A stretch of 47,294 nt of DNA from Flavobacterium sp. (GCA_015665265.1 JADFAM010000005.1:1-47294), one strand, 5' to 3'; numbered from the stretch's first letter, positions 26,589-35,802 are shown. Notes: generated from the sequence alone by a model not told the origin. Numbers and translations: made by a program.

Positions 26589-26625
26589 AGGTTGTTTTCA
26601 GATGAAAAGGATTATGACAGATCTT

Positions 26626-28398
26626 TTATTCGATGTTGTCTCCTCTTAGTTCTCTATATTTTTGTCTTGCATCAACTAAATAGATACTTGACGGTTTTTC
26701 AAAGATAATTTTTTGATAGTATTCAGAAGCTTTTTCAAAGTCTTTTATGTTGTTTTTATAAATTTCGCCTAATAAATAATACGAGTTGTCTGTTAAAATT
26801 CCTTCAGGATCAATAGAAATTATTTTTAATAGGTTTGTAACTGCCAATTCATATCGTTGTTCTGCAACAAAAAGTTTTGCCTGATTAAACAAAGCTTCGT
26901 CTTCTATAGATTGCCCTCGATGTTTTTTTAAGATCTTGGAATACAGTGTAATAGCTGTAGTGTTTTTATTTTGATAAGCCAGTAATTCTGCTTTTGCAAA
27001 GTCTTCTAGCCCTGAAGGAATAGAATCTTTAGACTCGTTATCTGAAATTAGTAAGAATAAGTCAACCGCATCATTTGCAGTAAGTTGAGTTGTAGCGTTT
27101 TTTAAAATTTTTAATTGAGATTTTGCCCATTTAAAATCTCCTTTAAAATAGGAGGTTTGTGCCACTTTAAAACGTGCCTCTTGAGATAAAGGGTGGTTTT
27201 TAAGTTTGGTTTGTACTTGAGAAAAATAAATCAGAGCTTCATTAAATTTTCCTACAAAAACAAGTATCTCTCCTAATTTTAATTTTATTCTTGCTTTTTT
27301 AAACTTAGAGGAAGAAAAACTTAGTGCTTTTTCCAACACTCTTATAGCTTTTTGAGGAGTATTATTTTTAAAAGTTAAATAGTCTGCAAATTCTAATTGA
27401 ATTTCTAATGTGTTTCTATTAACCCCATATTCTTTTAGTTTTTCTTCAAACAAAACAAGGTTGTTTTTGTCTGCATTTTTTACTGAAATTTTTAAAAGAT
27501 ATAATTCAGCAGTGAGTTTTTCTTCAATAAAATTTGTGTGATCAAGCAAGAATAAATAACAATTTCTTGCAATTTCATAGTCTTGGTTATTAAAGGCTAT
27601 TTTACCTAACCGAAAAATTGTTTCAACATTTTCTAGACCTCTATTAAAAAGTCCTTTTTCTTGAATGAAAGCTCTGCCATATTGTTTTTGTTTTGTAAAA
27701 AGCCAACTTAATAATTCATTCCAAATATTTTTTGGATTGCTAATCGATTTTTTTAAAATCGATTTTTTTAAAGAAATATTGATTGTATCATTGGCATCAT
27801 CACTAATATATCTACTTATATAACGTTGAATGCCACCGAGATAATTTTCATCTTTTTCTAATAGTTCCATGCAAGAATCAAACATTTTTTGATATGCTCC
27901 TTTTTCACCATAAATTTGAGCTATTTGGTATTCAAAACTAGCATCTTTATTGAAGTCCAATGCTTTTGAGTATGCTTTTAAGGCATAATCTAAGAGATTA
28001 TTTTGCTGGAACATCCTTCCCATAATACCTCCTAAACTTGGGTTTGATTCAATTGCCTTAATAGCAAAATCATATTCTTTTTTTGCTAATATTGGCTTTT
28101 TCTGCTGATCAAAGTTATATCCTACTTCTATTCTTAAGTAGTGCTGAGATGGGTTGTTGAGTTGCTTTTTTTGAAGAAGCTCTGATACTTTTTCATAATT
28201 ATTTGTCTCTTGGTAACAAGTAATTAAACGTTTTAGGTACCTGGTATTATAAGGATTGTTTTTTTCTAGTGATTCATATAGCTGAGTTGCTTTCTCGTAC
28301 TCTCCTTCACGAAAATAACTCTCTGCCAAACTAAGGTTGTTCTGACACAAAACAAAACTAACAGAAAATAGCGCTATTATGAGTAGAATGTTCTTCAT
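26626..28398 (-). CDS. Exported tetratricopeptide-repeat protein
   Basis: I place the start at the ATG at 28398 (590 residues), giving the signal peptide MKNILLIIALFSVSFVLCQN; the in-frame TTG at 28405-28407 lies inside a TATCTTTG promoter box, so it cannot be translated from that promoter. The mature protein is a chain of TPR-like helical pairs (for example EGEYEKATQLYESLE, KALDFNKDASFEYQIAQIY, AEQRYELAVTNLLKI), with the last one near the C-terminus. It is a periplasmic or outer-membrane-facing scaffold by inference, a type frequent in Bacteroidota. The DUF4286 gene follows after 37 bases. Confidence 0.85.
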   Translation of the reverse strand: MKNILLIIALFSVSFVLCQNNLSLAESYFREGEYEKATQLYESLEKNNPYNTRYLKRLITCYQETNNYEKVSELLQKKQLNNPSQHYLRIEVGYNFDQQKKPILAKKEYDFAIKAIESNPSLGGIMGRMFQQNNLLDYALKAYSKALDFNKDASFEYQIAQIYGEKGAYQKMFDSCMELLEKDENYLGGIQRYISRYISDDANDTINISLKKSILKKSISNPKNIWNELLSWLFTKQKQYGRAFIQEKGLFNRGLENVETIFRLGKIAFNNQDYEIARNCYLFLLDHTNFIEEKLTAELYLLKISVKNADKNNLVLFEEKLKEYGVNRNTLEIQLEFADYLTFKNNTPQKAIRVLEKALSFSSSKFKKARIKLKLGEILVFVGKFNEALIYFSQVQTKLKNHPLSQEARFKVAQTSYFKGDFKWAKSQLKILKNATTQLTANDAVDLFLLISDNESKDSIPSGLEDFAKAELLAYQNKNTTAITLYSKILKKHRGQSIEDEALFNQAKLFVAEQRYELAVTNLLKIISIDPEGILTDNSYYLLGEIYKNNIKDFEKASEYYQKIIFEKPSSIYLVDARQKYRELRGDNIE

Positions 28399-28404
28399 CT
28401 CTTT

Positions 28405-28412
28405 CAAAGATA
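28405..28412 (-). promoter_or_regulatory. -7 box of the TPR-gene promoter; near-leaderless transcript
   Basis: On the minus strand this is TATCTTTG, only 6 bases before the ATG at 28398. Transcription would begin at or within a few bases of the start codon, giving a leaderless or near-leaderless mRNA. It fixes the choice of start for the gene. The -33 TTG is not evident. Confidence 0.5.
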
Positions 28413-28535
28413 ATCAACTCAAATGTTAAACTTCATTAAAACTTTGCTATTTCCGAGGGCCATTCCAAAATTTTGGCATACTTGTTGAAATAACTTAAAT
28501 ATAATAATATTAATCCCGCTAAATTAAAAACAACA

Positions 28536-28679
28536 ATGAAAGATTTAAATAAAAAATACGAAATAGCAAAAACAAACTCAATAGAATTCATGGGGTCTGG
28601 TCAAATAAGTAATTATTTTAAAGCCCTTTTAGAAATGAATAAATACAAGAGATTAATGATAGCTGTAATTGCTAATTAA
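28536..28679 (+). CDS. 47-residue small protein, conserved-looking orphan
   Basis: This frame is below the usual size limit but has a clear ATG, a coherent composition and the sequence MKDLNKKYEIAKTNSIEFM...GQISNYFKALLEMNKYK...MIAVIAN (abridged). It is helical, lysine-rich and ends in a hydrophobic VIAN tail. It is alone on the plus strand in the gap between the TPR gene and serS and overlaps the serS stop by 8 bases tail to tail. I have a memory of similar small proteins in other Flavobacteriaceae, but cannot check it here. The function is unknown. Confidence 0.6.
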   Translation: MKDLNKKYEIAKTNSIEFMGSGQISNYFKALLEMNKYKRLMIAVIAN

Positions 28680-29946
28680 TAACAGAGAAGCCAGTGTAAG
28701 GGATTAAAACCTCAGGCACTTGGATACCCTCTTCTGTTTGATAATTCTCAAGAATTCCTGCCAATACCCTTGGCAAAGCAAGTGAACTTCCATTTAAAGT
28801 GTGAGCTAATTGATTCTTTCCTTCTTTGTTTTTAAAACGAAGTTTTAATCTGTTTGCTTGAAAAGTTTCAAAATTTGAAGCAGAGCTAATTTCTAACCAC
28901 CTGTCTTGCGCTGTAGAAAAGACCTCAAAATCATAAGTTAAAGCAGCTGTAAAACCAGTATCACCACCGCATAAACGCAATATGCGATACGGTAATTTTA
29001 ATTCTCTGAGTATTCCTTTAATATGCTCTACCATTCCGTCTAGGGCTTTATAAGAATTATCAGGGTGTTCTATCCTTACAATCTCTACCTTGTCAAATTG
29101 ATGTAATCTATTTAACCCTCTAACATGAGAACCGTAACTTCCGGCTTCACGTCTAAAGCAAGGGGTATATCCGGTAGACAATATTGGTAAATCACCCTCA
29201 TTAACAATATTACCACGAAACATATTAGTAATAGGTACTTCTCCTGTAGGAATTAAATACAAGTCATCAATTCCAACATGATACATTTGACCTTCTTTAT
29301 CTGGCAACTGACCAGTTCCTATTCCTGAAGATTCATTTATTAGATGTGGCACCTGAAACTCTTTATAGCCTGCTTCTGTGTTTTTATCTAGAAAATAGTT
29401 AATTAACGCTCTTTGAAGCTTAGCTCCTTTTCCTTTGTAAACTGGAAAACCAGCACCTGTGATCTTAGTTCCTAATTCAAAATCTACAATATCATACTTC
29501 TTGACTAGCTCCCAATGAGGTAGTGAACCTTTGTGAAGGTCTGGTATAGCACCTTCTTTAAAAATTTCCTCATTATCTTCCTCAGATTTTCCAGATGCAA
29601 CACAAGCATGAGGTATGTTTGGTATTTGGTACAATAAATCTGTTAGCTCTTTCGAAATCGTATTTAATTGATCAGTTAAAGCTTTTGATTGTTCTTTAAG
29701 AAGACTTGTTTTTTCTTTAACAATGGCAGCTTTTTGTGTTTGACCAGATTTAAACAATAGACCAATCTCTTTTGAAAGTGTATTTAGTTCTGCCAGCGTA
29801 TTGTCTAGCAATACTTGAGTTTTTCTTCTGTTTTCATCTGCTTTTAGAACAGTATCAATAATAGTATTGGCGTTAGCAAAATTTCTTTTTGCCAAACCTT
29901 CTAAAACTTTTTTTTGATTGTCTTTGATGAACTGAACCTGTAACAT
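28672..29946 (-). CDS. serS: Seryl-tRNA synthetase
   Basis: The 424-residue class II synthetase charges tRNA-Ser. An N-terminal coiled-coil arm (about 25-105, with LLDNTLAELNTLSKEIGLL) binds the long variable arm of the tRNA. The class II motifs are present: LIPTGEVPITN (about residues 225-235), TPCFRREAGSYG (about 255-266), LHQFDKVEIVRIE (about 275) and the C-terminal NGSSLALPRVLAGILE. It has a well-formed promoter directly upstream. It is convergent with the 47-residue small gene and follows ribF. Confidence 0.96.
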   Translation of the reverse strand: MLQVQFIKDNQKKVLEGLAKRNFANANTIIDTVLKADENRRKTQVLLDNTLAELNTLSKEIGLLFKSGQTQKAAIVKEKTSLLKEQSKALTDQLNTISKELTDLLYQIPNIPHACVASGKSEEDNEEIFKEGAIPDLHKGSLPHWELVKKYDIVDFELGTKITGAGFPVYKGKGAKLQRALINYFLDKNTEAGYKEFQVPHLINESSGIGTGQLPDKEGQMYHVGIDDLYLIPTGEVPITNMFRGNIVNEGDLPILSTGYTPCFRREAGSYGSHVRGLNRLHQFDKVEIVRIEHPDNSYKALDGMVEHIKGILRELKLPYRILRLCGGDTGFTAALTYDFEVFSTAQDRWLEISSASNFETFQANRLKLRFKNKEGKNQLAHTLNGSSLALPRVLAGILENYQTEEGIQVPEVLIPYTGFSVIN

Positions 29947-29968
29947 GATCTAAATTATTATAAGGGTT

Positions 29969-29999
29969 CAAAGATATAGTAAGTGAATCAATATTACAA
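29969..29999 (-). promoter_or_regulatory. Promoter of serS (TTG-N20-TATCTTTG)
   Basis: On the minus strand TTG (29997-29999) and TATCTTTG (29969-29976) are 20 bases apart. This is a good Bacteroidota promoter, 23 bases upstream of the serS ATG. It lies just after the ribF stop, so serS does not depend on the ribF promoter. Confidence 0.6.
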
Positions 30000-30003
30000 T
30001 GAG

Positions 30004-30939
30004 TTACGATGGATTGTTTACTAGAAAGGAAATAGCATTTTCTTTGTCTATTTTTAATTGATCGATTAATTCATCAACAGAAAGAAATTTTTTCTCATCT
30101 CTTAGAAAATACAGTAATTCAATAGTTATTTTTTTCCCATATAAGTTTTCATGAAAATCAAATAAATGAGCCTCAATTGTTTGTTTTTTCCCACTTACAG
30201 TAGGGTTAAACCCAATATTCATCATTCCATTATATACAGAACCGTCAATAATTGCAGTAATTATATAAACCCCTGTTTTTGGTATTAGTTTGTAAGATTC
30301 TTCTATATTAATATTTGCTGTTGGGAAGCCAATTTTAGAACCAAGTTTTTCACCGTCAACTACAATGCCATTCAATAAATAACGGTATCCAAGGTACTTG
30401 TTTGCGGTTTTTAATTCACCGTTTTGTAATGCTGTTCTAATCTTGGTAGAACTTACAGAAACATCGTCAATGTCTTGGGCAGGAATTTCTTCAACATCAA
30501 AATCATATAATAAACTATATTCTTTTAACTGGTGAATATTACCTTCTCTATTTTTACCGAAATGGTGGTCATAACCAATAATTAGTCTTGAGGTATTTAA
30601 TTTATTAACCAATACATCTCTCACAAAATCAAGAGCCGTTAATCTAGAAAACTCCTTACTAAATGGATGAATAATCAAAAAATCTAGCCCCATTTTTTTC
30701 AATAAAAAAGATTTCTCATTGATTGTATTTAACAAGAGGATGCCTTTGTCTTTTTGTAAAACCATTCTTGGATGAGGAAAAAAAGTAAGAAGAACAGATT
30801 TTTTATCCTCTCTTTTGGCGGTATTAATTAAATCTTTCAATATTTTTTGGTGACCAACATGTATACCATCAAATGTGCCAATAGTAACGATAGTCTTACT
30901 AGAAGAACTAAAATTAGAAATAGAATGAATAATTTTCAA
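30004..30939 (-). CDS. ribF: Bifunctional riboflavin kinase / FAD synthetase
   Basis: The 311-residue protein makes FMN and FAD from riboflavin. The N-terminal nucleotidyltransferase domain (about 1-185) has TIGTFDGIHVGHQKIL with the HxGH motif, and the C-terminal flavokinase domain (about 186-305) has GEKLGSKIGFPTANIN and NGMMNIGFNPT. It is a single gene with its own promoter candidate (TTG, 21 bases, TAACTTTG) and a 64-base gap to serS. No RFN/FMN riboswitch is seen upstream. Confidence 0.94.
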   Translation of the reverse strand: MKIIHSISNFSSSSKTIVTIGTFDGIHVGHQKILKDLINTAKREDKKSVLLTFFPHPRMVLQKDKGILLLNTINEKSFLLKKMGLDFLIIHPFSKEFSRLTALDFVRDVLVNKLNTSRLIIGYDHHFGKNREGNIHQLKEYSLLYDFDVEEIPAQDIDDVSVSSTKIRTALQNGELKTANKYLGYRYLLNGIVVDGEKLGSKIGFPTANINIEESYKLIPKTGVYIITAIIDGSVYNGMMNIGFNPTVSGKKQTIEAHLFDFHENLYGKKITIELLYFLRDEKKFLSVDELIDQLKIDKENAISFLVNNPS

Positions 30940-30958
30940 AAGAAGAATAATTAAAAGG

Positions 30959-30990
30959 CAAAGTTACAATAGATTGTTATAAAAAATCAA
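30959..30990 (-). promoter_or_regulatory. Promoter of ribF (TTG-N21-TAACTTTG)
   Basis: On the minus strand TTG (30988-30990) and TAACTTTG (30959-30966) are 21 bases apart, an acceptable TAnnTTTG promoter 19 bases upstream of the ribF ATG. Confidence 0.55.
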
Positions 30991-31045
30991 TTCAATTTAA
31001 AATAAGATTTTGATAAAAAGTTACATTATCACTCATGAATAACTC

Positions 31046-31073
31046 AAAAATATTACAAAAATATTACAAAAAT
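31046..31073. repeat. 2.5 tandem copies of an 11-base repeat upstream of the TonB receptor gene
   Basis: AAAAATATTAC occurs at 31046-31056 and again at 31057-31067, followed by a partial third copy (AAAAAT, 31068-31073). The period of 11 bases is close to one helical turn, and the block lies about 45-73 bases before the receptor ATG, where activators or repressors commonly bind. Confidence 0.45.
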
Positions 31074-31118
31074 CAAAAAATATCGTACATTCGTCTTAGT
31101 TAATAAACAATTTATATC

Positions 31119-34046
31119 ATGATAAAAAAGACAATATTCTTTGCATTTGTTATGCTTGCTAGCGCAACAATGCTAGCACAAACCACCGTTACAGGATTGG
31201 TTAAAGACGCACAAACAGGTGAAACCCTTTTAGGAGCTAATGTTAAGGTTTCTGGTAAAGCAATTGGAACAACAACAGACTTTGATGGTAAATTCTCACT
31301 TAAAGTTAATGCTGCTCCTCCTTTCACAATCGAAATTTCTATGCTTGGCTTCAAAGCCATGAGTGTTGAAATAACTAAAAACAATCAAGAAGTAATGGTA
31401 AGTCTTGAAGAAGATGCTACCTCTCTTGAAGAAATAGTATTTTCAGCATCTAGAAGAAGACAGAAAGTGCAAGAAGCACCAGCTTCTGTAAGTATCATTA
31501 CACCTAAAGACATATTAAATTCAGCAGCAGCGGTTGACCCCGTGATGAATTTAGCAAATATCGCTGGTGTACAGATGCAACAACAATCTGCAAATACAAT
31601 TAATATTGAAATGCGTGCCGGTTCTGGCGTATTTGGAACTTCTACATTTCCAATATTAGACTACCGTTATTTAGTAACACCTTCTGCAGGAACTTTTTAC
31701 AGTAATCAAACAGGAATGTCTAATATAGATATTCAAAGAGTAGAAGTTGTTAGAGGTGCGGCTTCAGCCTTATATGGTCCTGGAGTTACTTCAGGGGTTG
31801 TACATTTCATGTCTAAAAGCCCAATTGATTATCCAGGAACTACGGTAGAAATGCTTGGAGGTACATTAAGCACAACAGGGATGACTGTTCGACATGCTTT
31901 TAAAAATGACAATGATAAATTTGGATTTAAAGTTAATGTAAGATATATGAAAGGAAAAGACTTTGAGTTGGACCCTGTGGAAGATGCTGATTTTATTTCT
32001 AGTTTACAAACAACTGTTTCTCAACCAGCTATTGTAAATGGGAGAGTAGATCCTACTCAACCTGGAGAACAGTTATTATCCCTTACAGATTTAGATGATA
32101 ACGGAGATGGTAATCCTTTAGCAACAGAATATAAAAATTATTCAGCAAATATACATTTAGAGTTTAGACCTACAGACGAAACTACTGCTTTTCTTTCTGC
32201 AGGATTCGCAAATGGAGGAGGAGTCTTTTTTAACTCACAAGGAGCTGGATATCAACAAGGAAATGATTACTGGGTTCAAGGTAGAGTTCAATCAGGAGGA
32301 TTATTTGCTCAAGTATATTACAATTATAATGATGGTGGAAACGATGAAAACCCTACATTTTTATACCAAACAGGTTTAAGACAAGTTGCTGAAAGAAATT
32401 CTTTAGAGGCTCAACTTCAATACAACTTTGACGTTCCAAAATTTTTAAATACTAATTTTACAATAGGTACTGATTATAGAAATTCAAAATCTATGACAGC
32501 AAATACTCTTTACGGTATCAATGAAGATAGAGACGACTATATTATAACAGGAGCTTACCTTCAGGGAACTTCTAAAATTAGTGATAAGTTAGATATTACT
32601 TATGCAGGAAGATATGACAAGTTCAATTTTATCGATGAAGGAGCTTTTGCGCCTAGAGTTGCAATAGTATACAAAGCTAACGACAATCATACGTTCAGAG
32701 CGTCATTTAATAAAGCAAACACAGGGCCTTCAGCTTTACAACAAAATATAGATTTTCCAGTGTCTGTTTTAGCACCTGGAATTGCAGATGTTTGGTTATC
32801 TGGGCAATATGCACCACAAGTGTTTCCAGACAATCCTACAATAGATTTATCAGTACCAGGATTACCTGACCTTCCTTATGGAGCAACTTCACTTCCTTTA
32901 GCGTATGCTTATGGAGCTGTTGCTGAACCTACATTAACTGCATTGTATGGAGGCTTAGCAGGAAATGCTTTATTGCCAGTGGTTCAAAATTTCTTTAACG
33001 GGTATGTACCTTCAGGAGGAACAGGGCAACTAGTAGGATATAATTTATTCAATGGAGAGCCAATGGATGAATTAACAGGCACAGGCCGATCTGCAGTAGA
33101 AACATTAAATTCTTTTGAAGTAGGATATAAAGGGTTAATTGCAAATAAATTATCTGTTGCCTTAGATGTATATACTTATGAAAGAAAAGGATTTACTCAA
33201 TTTACAGCTATTGGCCCTACATTTAATTTGGTAGGAGCAGATATAGCAAATGATTTAGGGGCTCAAGTAGGAGCAGATTTTGCTTCTGACCCAGGAGTAA
33301 TAGGGGCTGTAACAGGAGCTGTACAAGCTCAATATACTGCGGCAGGAATTCCACAGTCTATTTGGGATACAGGAGCGCCAGCAGATGCTCTTTTCCCTGG
33401 ATCTCCAGCAATTGCACCTATTGGTGCAGTAATTGGAGGAACAATTTCAAGTGCAGCAGCCTCAGTTGGAGGTGCATTCACACAGGGTGGAGCTGGTTTT
33501 GAAGCAGCAGTATCACCTTTATTCCCAATATTTGGTACTGTAGAAACAACAGCTGTACCTCAAGGAGACGGCTTGATGCATATTCCTGCAGGATACCGTC
33601 GTTTCGATGGTGCTACAAGAAGTCATGTGGGTGCAGATTTAGCTATGGAATATTTCTTAAATGATGACTTTACGTTATGGTTTAATACTTCGTGGTTAAG
33701 TCAGAATGAATGGATTCCTGGAGAATCTAACGATGACGGATTACCATTCTCTTCTTACTTAAATGCTCCAAAATTCAAATACAGAGCAGGTGTTCAATAT
33801 TCAAAAGACAAAGTAAGAGGTTCGGTTGCTTATCAACATGACGATTCTTTTTATTCAAACCAAGGGTTTTTCTCTGGTGAAGTACAAGAGAAAAATTTAT
33901 TTGATGTGAATATAGGATATAACGTTTCTGATAATCTAAAATTAGATTTATCTGCAACTAATGTTTTAGATCAGAAGTATAGAGCATTCCCAAGTATGCC
34001 AGTAATTGGACGTAGAACTGTTCTTAAATTAACTTTTGATTATTAA
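31119..34046 (+). CDS. TonB-dependent outer-membrane receptor with CarboxypepD_reg-like N-terminus
   Basis: The 975-residue outer-membrane beta-barrel has a signal peptide (about 1-20, ending SATMLAQ), a carboxypeptidase-regulatory-like domain (about 24-105: VTGLVKDAQTGETLLGANVK, TTDFDGKFSLKV), a plug domain (about 115-235: QEAPASVSIITPKDIL, VEVVRGAASALYGPGVTSGV) and a barrel ending in LKLTFDY, the usual terminal aromatic. Two long Ala/Gly-rich segments, about 590-680 and 705-815, are likely surface loops. Substrate is unknown: no SusD partner is next to it, so glycan uptake through a SusCD pair is unlikely. A near -7 box (TACATTCG) and 11-base repeats precede it. Confidence 0.92.
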   Translation: MIKKTIFFAFVMLASATMLAQTTVTGLVKDAQTGETLLGANVKVSGKAIGTTTDFDGKFSLKVNAAPPFTIEISMLGFKAMSVEITKNNQEVMVSLEEDATSLEEIVFSASRRRQKVQEAPASVSIITPKDILNSAAAVDPVMNLANIAGVQMQQQSANTINIEMRAGSGVFGTSTFPILDYRYLVTPSAGTFYSNQTGMSNIDIQRVEVVRGAASALYGPGVTSGVVHFMSKSPIDYPGTTVEMLGGTLSTTGMTVRHAFKNDNDKFGFKVNVRYMKGKDFELDPVEDADFISSLQTTVSQPAIVNGRVDPTQPGEQLLSLTDLDDNGDGNPLATEYKNYSANIHLEFRPTDETTAFLSAGFANGGGVFFNSQGAGYQQGNDYWVQGRVQSGGLFAQVYYNYNDGGNDENPTFLYQTGLRQVAERNSLEAQLQYNFDVPKFLNTNFTIGTDYRNSKSMTANTLYGINEDRDDYIITGAYLQGTSKISDKLDITYAGRYDKFNFIDEGAFAPRVAIVYKANDNHTFRASFNKANTGPSALQQNIDFPVSVLAPGIADVWLSGQYAPQVFPDNPTIDLSVPGLPDLPYGATSLPLAYAYGAVAEPTLTALYGGLAGNALLPVVQNFFNGYVPSGGTGQLVGYNLFNGEPMDELTGTGRSAVETLNSFEVGYKGLIANKLSVALDVYTYERKGFTQFTAIGPTFNLVGADIANDLGAQVGADFASDPGVIGAVTGAVQAQYTAAGIPQSIWDTGAPADALFPGSPAIAPIGAVIGGTISSAAASVGGAFTQGGAGFEAAVSPLFPIFGTVETTAVPQGDGLMHIPAGYRRFDGATRSHVGADLAMEYFLNDDFTLWFNTSWLSQNEWIPGESNDDGLPFSSYLNAPKFKYRAGVQYSKDKVRGSVAYQHDDSFYSNQGFFSGEVQEKNLFDVNIGYNVSDNLKLDLSATNVLDQKYRAFPSMPVIGRRTVLKLTFDY

Positions 34047-34071
34047 TATAATTTAAAAAGATATTTTAAAT

Positions 34072-34101
34072 AAAAAAGGCAACCAATTGGTTGCCTTTTT
34101 T
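34072..34101. terminator. Strong bidirectional terminator after the TonB receptor gene
   Basis: The perfect palindrome GGCAACCAATTGGTTGCC (34078-34095) is flanked by six A's and six T's, the textbook shape of a bidirectional rho-independent terminator. It sits between the receptor gene and the convergent lipoprotein gene and overlaps the stop codon of the latter. Confidence 0.88.
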
Positions 34102-34519
34102 ATTTAACTAAACGTAGCAAGAAGTTTATAAAAGAGCTCAGTTTTTTAGGTGGGTTATCATCATCAAATCCGTTACTTTTATAATTTTTCCCATTCCAAA
34201 TTACTTCTAAGGTTGTATACATAGCCCCATCATATTGAAATTTATTTGTAGGAGCTTTAATAAGACCTATTGTTTCAGGATGAACCTTTTTAAGTAACTT
34301 ATTTAAAGAGTTTTTAACCTCTTTAGAGATAATTAAAGAAAGAGTTTCATTATTATTTTGAAAATATTTTAGCGTATCTCCTTGTAGTAGAATTTGTGTT
34401 GAATATCCTCGAGTTATCGATTTGTATTGTATTTTCTGAAAACGATCTATATGCTTTGAAGAAGAACAACTAAAGAACAAGAAACAGTTTGCAAAAATTA
34501 GAAGAGTTATTTTTTTCAT
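34100..34519 (-). CDS. Small lipoprotein of unknown function
   Basis: I do not recognise this 139-residue protein. It has a lipoprotein signal peptide (MKKITLLIFANCFLFFSCSSS, in part), with Cys18 or a neighbour as lipidation site, and a basic mature part with alternating beta-like stretches (YSTQILLQGDTLKYF, YTTLEVIWNGKNY). It ends on the terminator shared with the TonB receptor. It lies 53 bases downstream of sufS on the same strand and may be read from there, but its role seems unrelated. Confidence 0.72.
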   Translation of the reverse strand: MKKITLLIFANCFLFFSCSSSKHIDRFQKIQYKSITRGYSTQILLQGDTLKYFQNNNETLSLIISKEVKNSLNKLLKKVHPETIGLIKAPTNKFQYDGAMYTTLEVIWNGKNYKSNGFDDDNPPKKLSSFINFLLRLVK

Positions 34520-34572
34520 AGGACTATTTTTATAAAGATAATAAAAACAGTAATTTTATTGAAAAGGCCTGT

Positions 34573-35784
34573 TTAGCTTAACATTAAGATTGCTCTTTTT
34601 ACGCCTTTGACAAAAACATCGATTTCTTCTTTCGTATTATAAAATGCAAAAGAAGCTCTTATGGTACCTGGTATTTTATAAAAATCCATGATTGGCTGAG
34701 CACAATGATGTCCAGTTCTAACGGCTATTCCTAATTTATCAAGAATAGATCCAATATCATATGGATGAATAGTACCTACATTGAAAGAAATAACAGAGGT
34801 TTTCTTTGAGGTGCCATAAATTTTGAGCTCATTAATTTTTAATAACTCTTGAGTTCCGTATTCAAGGAGCTCTTGTTCATACTTATTAATGGCGTCAAAG
34901 CCGATTGAATTCATATAATCGATGGCCACACCAAAAGCAATACCCCCACAAATATTTGGGGTTCCTGCCTCAAATTTATGAGGCAACCCCGCATAAGTAG
35001 TTTTTTTAAAAGTAACTGTTTCAATCATTTCACCACCACCTTGGTAGGGTGGGAGCTTTTCTAGCCATTCCTTTTTACCATATAAAAGTCCTACACCAGT
35101 AGGGCCGCAAATTTTATGAGCAGAGGTTACATAAAAGTCTACATCTAGTTTTTGAAAGTCTACTATCATATGAGGTGTAGATTGCGCCCCGTCAATTAAA
35201 ACAGCCGCCCCTACTTGATGTGCTTTTTCAATAATTTCCTCTATAGGGTTTATGGTGCCTAGTGCATTTGAAATATGATTACAAAAAACTAATCTTGTGT
35301 TATCTGAAAGCAACTCATCATATGAACTCATCATTAGAGCTCCATCCTCATTCATGGGAATAACATTTAATTTAGCACCTGTTTTTTCACACAACATTTG
35401 CCAAGGAACAATGTTAGAGTGGTGTTCTAAAGCAGAAACAATAACCTCATCTCCTTTTTTAAGCAGATTAGAGAAGCCTGAAGCAATTATATTAATTCCA
35501 TGCGTAGTTCCTGAGGTAAAAATCATTTCGTAAGCATATTTTGCATTAAAATGAGTTTTTAGTGTTTCTCTAGCTTGTTCATACTTGTCTGTTGCTTCTT
35601 GACTTAACGTATGAACACCTCTATGAATGTTCGCATTGTAATTCGTGTAGTAATCAACAATTGCGTCAATCACAATCTTTGGAGTTTGTGAAGTTGCGGC
35701 ATTGTCAAAATAAATCAAAGGTTTTCCATTGACCACCCTTTGTAATATTGGAAAATCTGCCCGAATTTTTTCTACTGGAAACAT
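34573..35784 (-). CDS. sufS: Cysteine desulfurase SufS
   Basis: The protein of 403 residues releases sulfur from cysteine for Fe-S cluster assembly by the SUF pathway. The PLP lysine lies in SAHKICGPTGVG (about residues 219-230), and the persulfide-carrying cysteine in RTGHHCAQPI (about 360-369). The start is set at the ATG at 35784: the longer frame begins with TTG at 35803-35805, which sits within a TACCTTTG promoter box. It is transcribed apart from sufD, from which two plus-strand genes separate it. Confidence 0.94.
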   Translation of the reverse strand: MFPVEKIRADFPILQRVVNGKPLIYFDNAATSQTPKIVIDAIVDYYTNYNANIHRGVHTLSQEATDKYEQARETLKTHFNAKYAYEMIFTSGTTHGINIIASGFSNLLKKGDEVIVSALEHHSNIVPWQMLCEKTGAKLNVIPMNEDGALMMSSYDELLSDNTRLVFCNHISNALGTINPIEEIIEKAHQVGAAVLIDGAQSTPHMIVDFQKLDVDFYVTSAHKICGPTGVGLLYGKKEWLEKLPPYQGGGEMIETVTFKKTTYAGLPHKFEAGTPNICGGIAFGVAIDYMNSIGFDAINKYEQELLEYGTQELLKINELKIYGTSKKTSVISFNVGTIHPYDIGSILDKLGIAVRTGHHCAQPIMDFYKIPGTIRASFAFYNTKEEIDVFVKGVKRAILMLS

Positions 35785-35802
35785 TCTATTGATTTTGAGA
35801 CA

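Noticed and set aside
30940..31118. Possible FMN riboswitch before ribF or cobalamin riboswitch before the TonB receptor
   Set aside because: No conserved riboswitch core or stem-loops are visible, and the gap is AT-rich without structure beyond the 11-base repeats.
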